Translations under genes and position numbers: made by a program
In this document: positions 62,890-64,000 of the stretch, piece by piece
Layout: each line of letters opens with the position of its first letter
How positions within the stretch are numbered: the stretch's first letter is position 1
Assembly: GCF_016428585.1 (NCBI RefSeq)
Contig: NZ_JAELVR010000001.1
Span: forward strand, 62,001-126,000
Direction of reading: 5' to 3'
From: Sedimentitalea arenosa
GTDB lineage: Bacteria; Pseudomonadota; Alphaproteobacteria; Rhodobacterales; Rhodobacteraceae
DNA length: 64,000 nt
The notes under the pieces: model-generated
Told to the model about the DNA's origin: nothing
Database searches by the model: none
The model's input: the letters and a program-made list of their open reading frames with translations, nothing else

Positions 62890-63543
62890 ATGAAAACACT
62901 TTTGGCCATCGTGGCGGCCGCGGGCATGAGCCTCGCGAGCGGCGCATATGCCGCGACGCTTCAAGGCACGTTCTACGACACCGGCGGCAACCAGGGCGGC
63001 GGTTCGCCGCTGACCAACACCATGACCCTCGCCGAGGCATTCCTCGCGGGCAACCCGACTCCGGACGCGACCTTCCAGTCGACCGGGATCAATTACGGAA
63101 CGCCGCCAAATTACACGTTCACCGACCTGAACGCGTTCCTTGGGGCCGATGCTGCATCGCTCAACCCGGCCTCGGCCGGCACCATCGACATGCTGGGATC
63201 GGTCATCACCATCGCCGGCACGATCAGTGTCGGTGCTGGCAACAACGTGTTCGACGTGTTCAGCGATGACGGCTTCTCGATCAAGGTCAACGGCAGCGAA
63301 ATCGGCCGCCAGGAAGGTCTGACCGCGCCAAGCAACTTCAGCTTCAACTTCGACGGCGGACTCGGTGGCCTTGCCGATTTCGAGATCACGTGGTTCGAAG
63401 GGTCGCGGACCCAGGCTGCGCTCGGCGTCAAGCTGAACGGCGATACGCTGACCGCTGCGGTGCCGCTTCCGGCCGCGGGCTTTCTGCTGATCGGCGCTCT
63501 GGGTGGCCTCGCCGCCGTCAAGCGCCGCCGCAAGGCCGCCTGA
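62890..63543 (+). CDS. VPLPA-CTERM sorting-domain surface protein
   Basis: A 217-residue exported protein. The signal peptide ends at GAYAA. The body is Gly/Thr/Asn-rich and includes NNVFDVFSDDGFSIKVNGSEIG, which resembles a PA14/lectin-type sheet. The C-terminus is a PEP-CTERM-like sorting signal: VPLPA, a hydrophobic helix (GFLLIGALGGLAAV) and a basic end KRRRKAA. Such tails are processed by an exosortase, not encoded here, during export with exopolysaccharide. A CtrA box lies upstream and a clear terminator downstream. Confidence 0.88.
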   Translation: MKTLLAIVAAAGMSLASGAYAATLQGTFYDTGGNQGGGSPLTNTMTLAEAFLAGNPTPDATFQSTGINYGTPPNYTFTDLNAFLGADAASLNPASAGTIDMLGSVITIAGTISVGAGNNVFDVFSDDGFSIKVNGSEIGRQEGLTAPSNFSFNFDGGLGGLADFEITWFEGSRTQAALGVKLNGDTLTAAVPLPAAGFLLIGALGGLAAVKRRRKAA

Positions 63544-63573
63544 TCCAACGATCCACCGCTGGATGACATGCTG

Positions 63574-63600
63574 AACGGCGGCTCACGGGCCGCCGTTTTT
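63574..63600 (+). terminator. Rho-independent terminator after the VPLPA-CTERM gene
   Basis: A 9-bp stem (63574-63582 with 63589-63597) with a 6-base loop; T runs through 63600. It ends the single-gene transcript 31 bases after the stop. Confidence 0.88.
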
Positions 63601-63698
63601 CCGTCTGCCGGGGCGGCCAGCGTGGCCCCGGCAAGGTGGCTGGCGGTGTCCGCCGGGCGATCTTTAGCGATCACGCCGGCCCGACAGGCTGCACGCGC

Positions 63699-63740
63699 CG
63701 TATGTACGCGATATGCACGCGGTCTGCACGCTCTGCACAG
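63699..63740 (-). repeat. Direct-repeat array with 11-base period (copy 2, inverted)
   Basis: On the minus strand the units read TGCAGAGCG, TGCAGACCGCG, TGCATATCGCG and TACATACGG, the same order and spacing as at 10272-10320. The array begins six bases after the gatB stop, so it lies in the gatB 3' untranslated region in the sense direction. The stretch 63601-63698 holds nothing else recognisable. Confidence 0.75.
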
Positions 63741-63745
63741 GGGGC

Positions 63746-64000
63746 TTACAACCCCAGCTTGGCCTGCACGATCTGGTTGACGGCGGCCGGGTTGGCCTTG
63801 CCGCCGGTCGCCTTCATCACCTGCCCGACGAACCAGCCGGCCAGCTTCGGGTTGACCTTGGCCTTTTCCACCTGCGCCGGATTGGCGGCGATGATCTCGT
63901 CCACCGCGGTCTCGATCGCGCCGGTGTCGGTGACCTGTTTCATCCCGCGTGTCTCAACGATTTCAACGGGATCGCCGCCCTCGGTATAGACGATCTCGAA
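63746..64000 (-). CDS. gatB: Aspartyl/glutamyl-tRNA amidotransferase subunit B (3' end only)
   Basis: The C-terminal 84 codons of GatB; the gene continues beyond the right edge of the window. Frame read from the edge: [20 protein letters not shown], then [24 protein letters not shown] and [26 protein letters not shown], the GatB/YqeY helical tail that binds the tRNA elbow. GatCAB amidates Glu-tRNA-Gln and/or Asp-tRNA-Asn. Its 3' end is followed by the 11-base repeat array. Confidence 0.93.
   Translation of the reverse strand, partial: FEIVYTEGGDPVEIVETRGMKQVTDTGAIETAVDEIIAANPAQVEKAKVNPKLAGWFVGQVMKATGGKANPAAVNQIVQAKLGL

Overview
The window is a GC-rich chromosomal segment from an alphaproteobacterium of the order Rhodobacterales (Roseobacter/Rhodobacter group). 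Support comes from the division and cell-wall (dcw) gene order, the Rhodobacter-type DUF1127 gene followed by four CCUCCUCCC hairpin RNAs, the CobS/CobT pair next to a J-domain gene and bolA, a VPLPA-CTERM protein, CtrA-type boxes (TTAA-N7-TTAA) and DUF2484. Almost all of it is housekeeping DNA. The first ~1.9 kb is clearly less GC-rich and holds a LuxR-type regulator and a decayed IS5-type transposase beside tRNA-Tyr.

Layout. 1-1.9 kb: regulator, IS remnant, tRNA-Tyr. 2.1-4.5 kb: rlmB, zinc-ribbon protein, YHS protein, CoA-binding protein. 4.6-8.7 kb: histidine genes hisE, hisF, hisA, hisH and hisB on the minus strand, interrupted by two plus-strand genes for exported proteins (DUF302, DUF2147) whose stop codons abut or nearly abut those of the his genes. 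8.9-23 kb: Lrp-type sensor domain, VWA protein, tRNA-Gly, redoxin, SH3 protein, GntP-type permease, pyruvate carboxylase, a CtrA-box-preceded receiver-like protein, a lactate-dehydrogenase-like flavoenzyme, a GH19 endolysin-like protein, a UvrD/PcrA helicase and cardiolipin synthase. 23.1-24.8 kb: the CcsR/CcaF1-like RNA locus, divergent from mrp (apbC).

25.1-51.4 kb: an almost complete dcw cluster, mraZ-rsmH-ftsL-ftsI-murE-murF-mraY-murD-[flavoprotein, opposite strand]-ftsW-murG-murC-[permease and two small membrane proteins]-murB-ddl-ftsQ-ftsA-ftsZ-lpxC-bamD-recN. It makes lipid II, builds the divisome and feeds outer-membrane assembly. It is preceded by a ~600-base leader region with a strong hairpin that fits the UpsM/mraZ leader RNA of Rhodobacter. 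51.6-64 kb: ClC transporter, DUF427, aminopeptidase P, cobT and cobS (aerobic cobaltochelatase), thermonuclease-like protein, J-domain protein, BolA, small lipoprotein, DUF4177, thioesterase, VPLPA-CTERM protein and the 3' end of gatB.

The most interesting non-coding signals are: four tandem CcsR-type RNAs; the UpsM-like leader; a family of six dispersed intergenic elements built from up to three adjacent hairpins, with stem-preserving sequence differences; two copies of an 11-base-period direct-repeat array; two complete CtrA boxes; and a 48-codon Cys-containing small gene with a good ribosome binding site behind tandem hairpins. I saw no defence system, CRISPR array, prophage or large genomic island.
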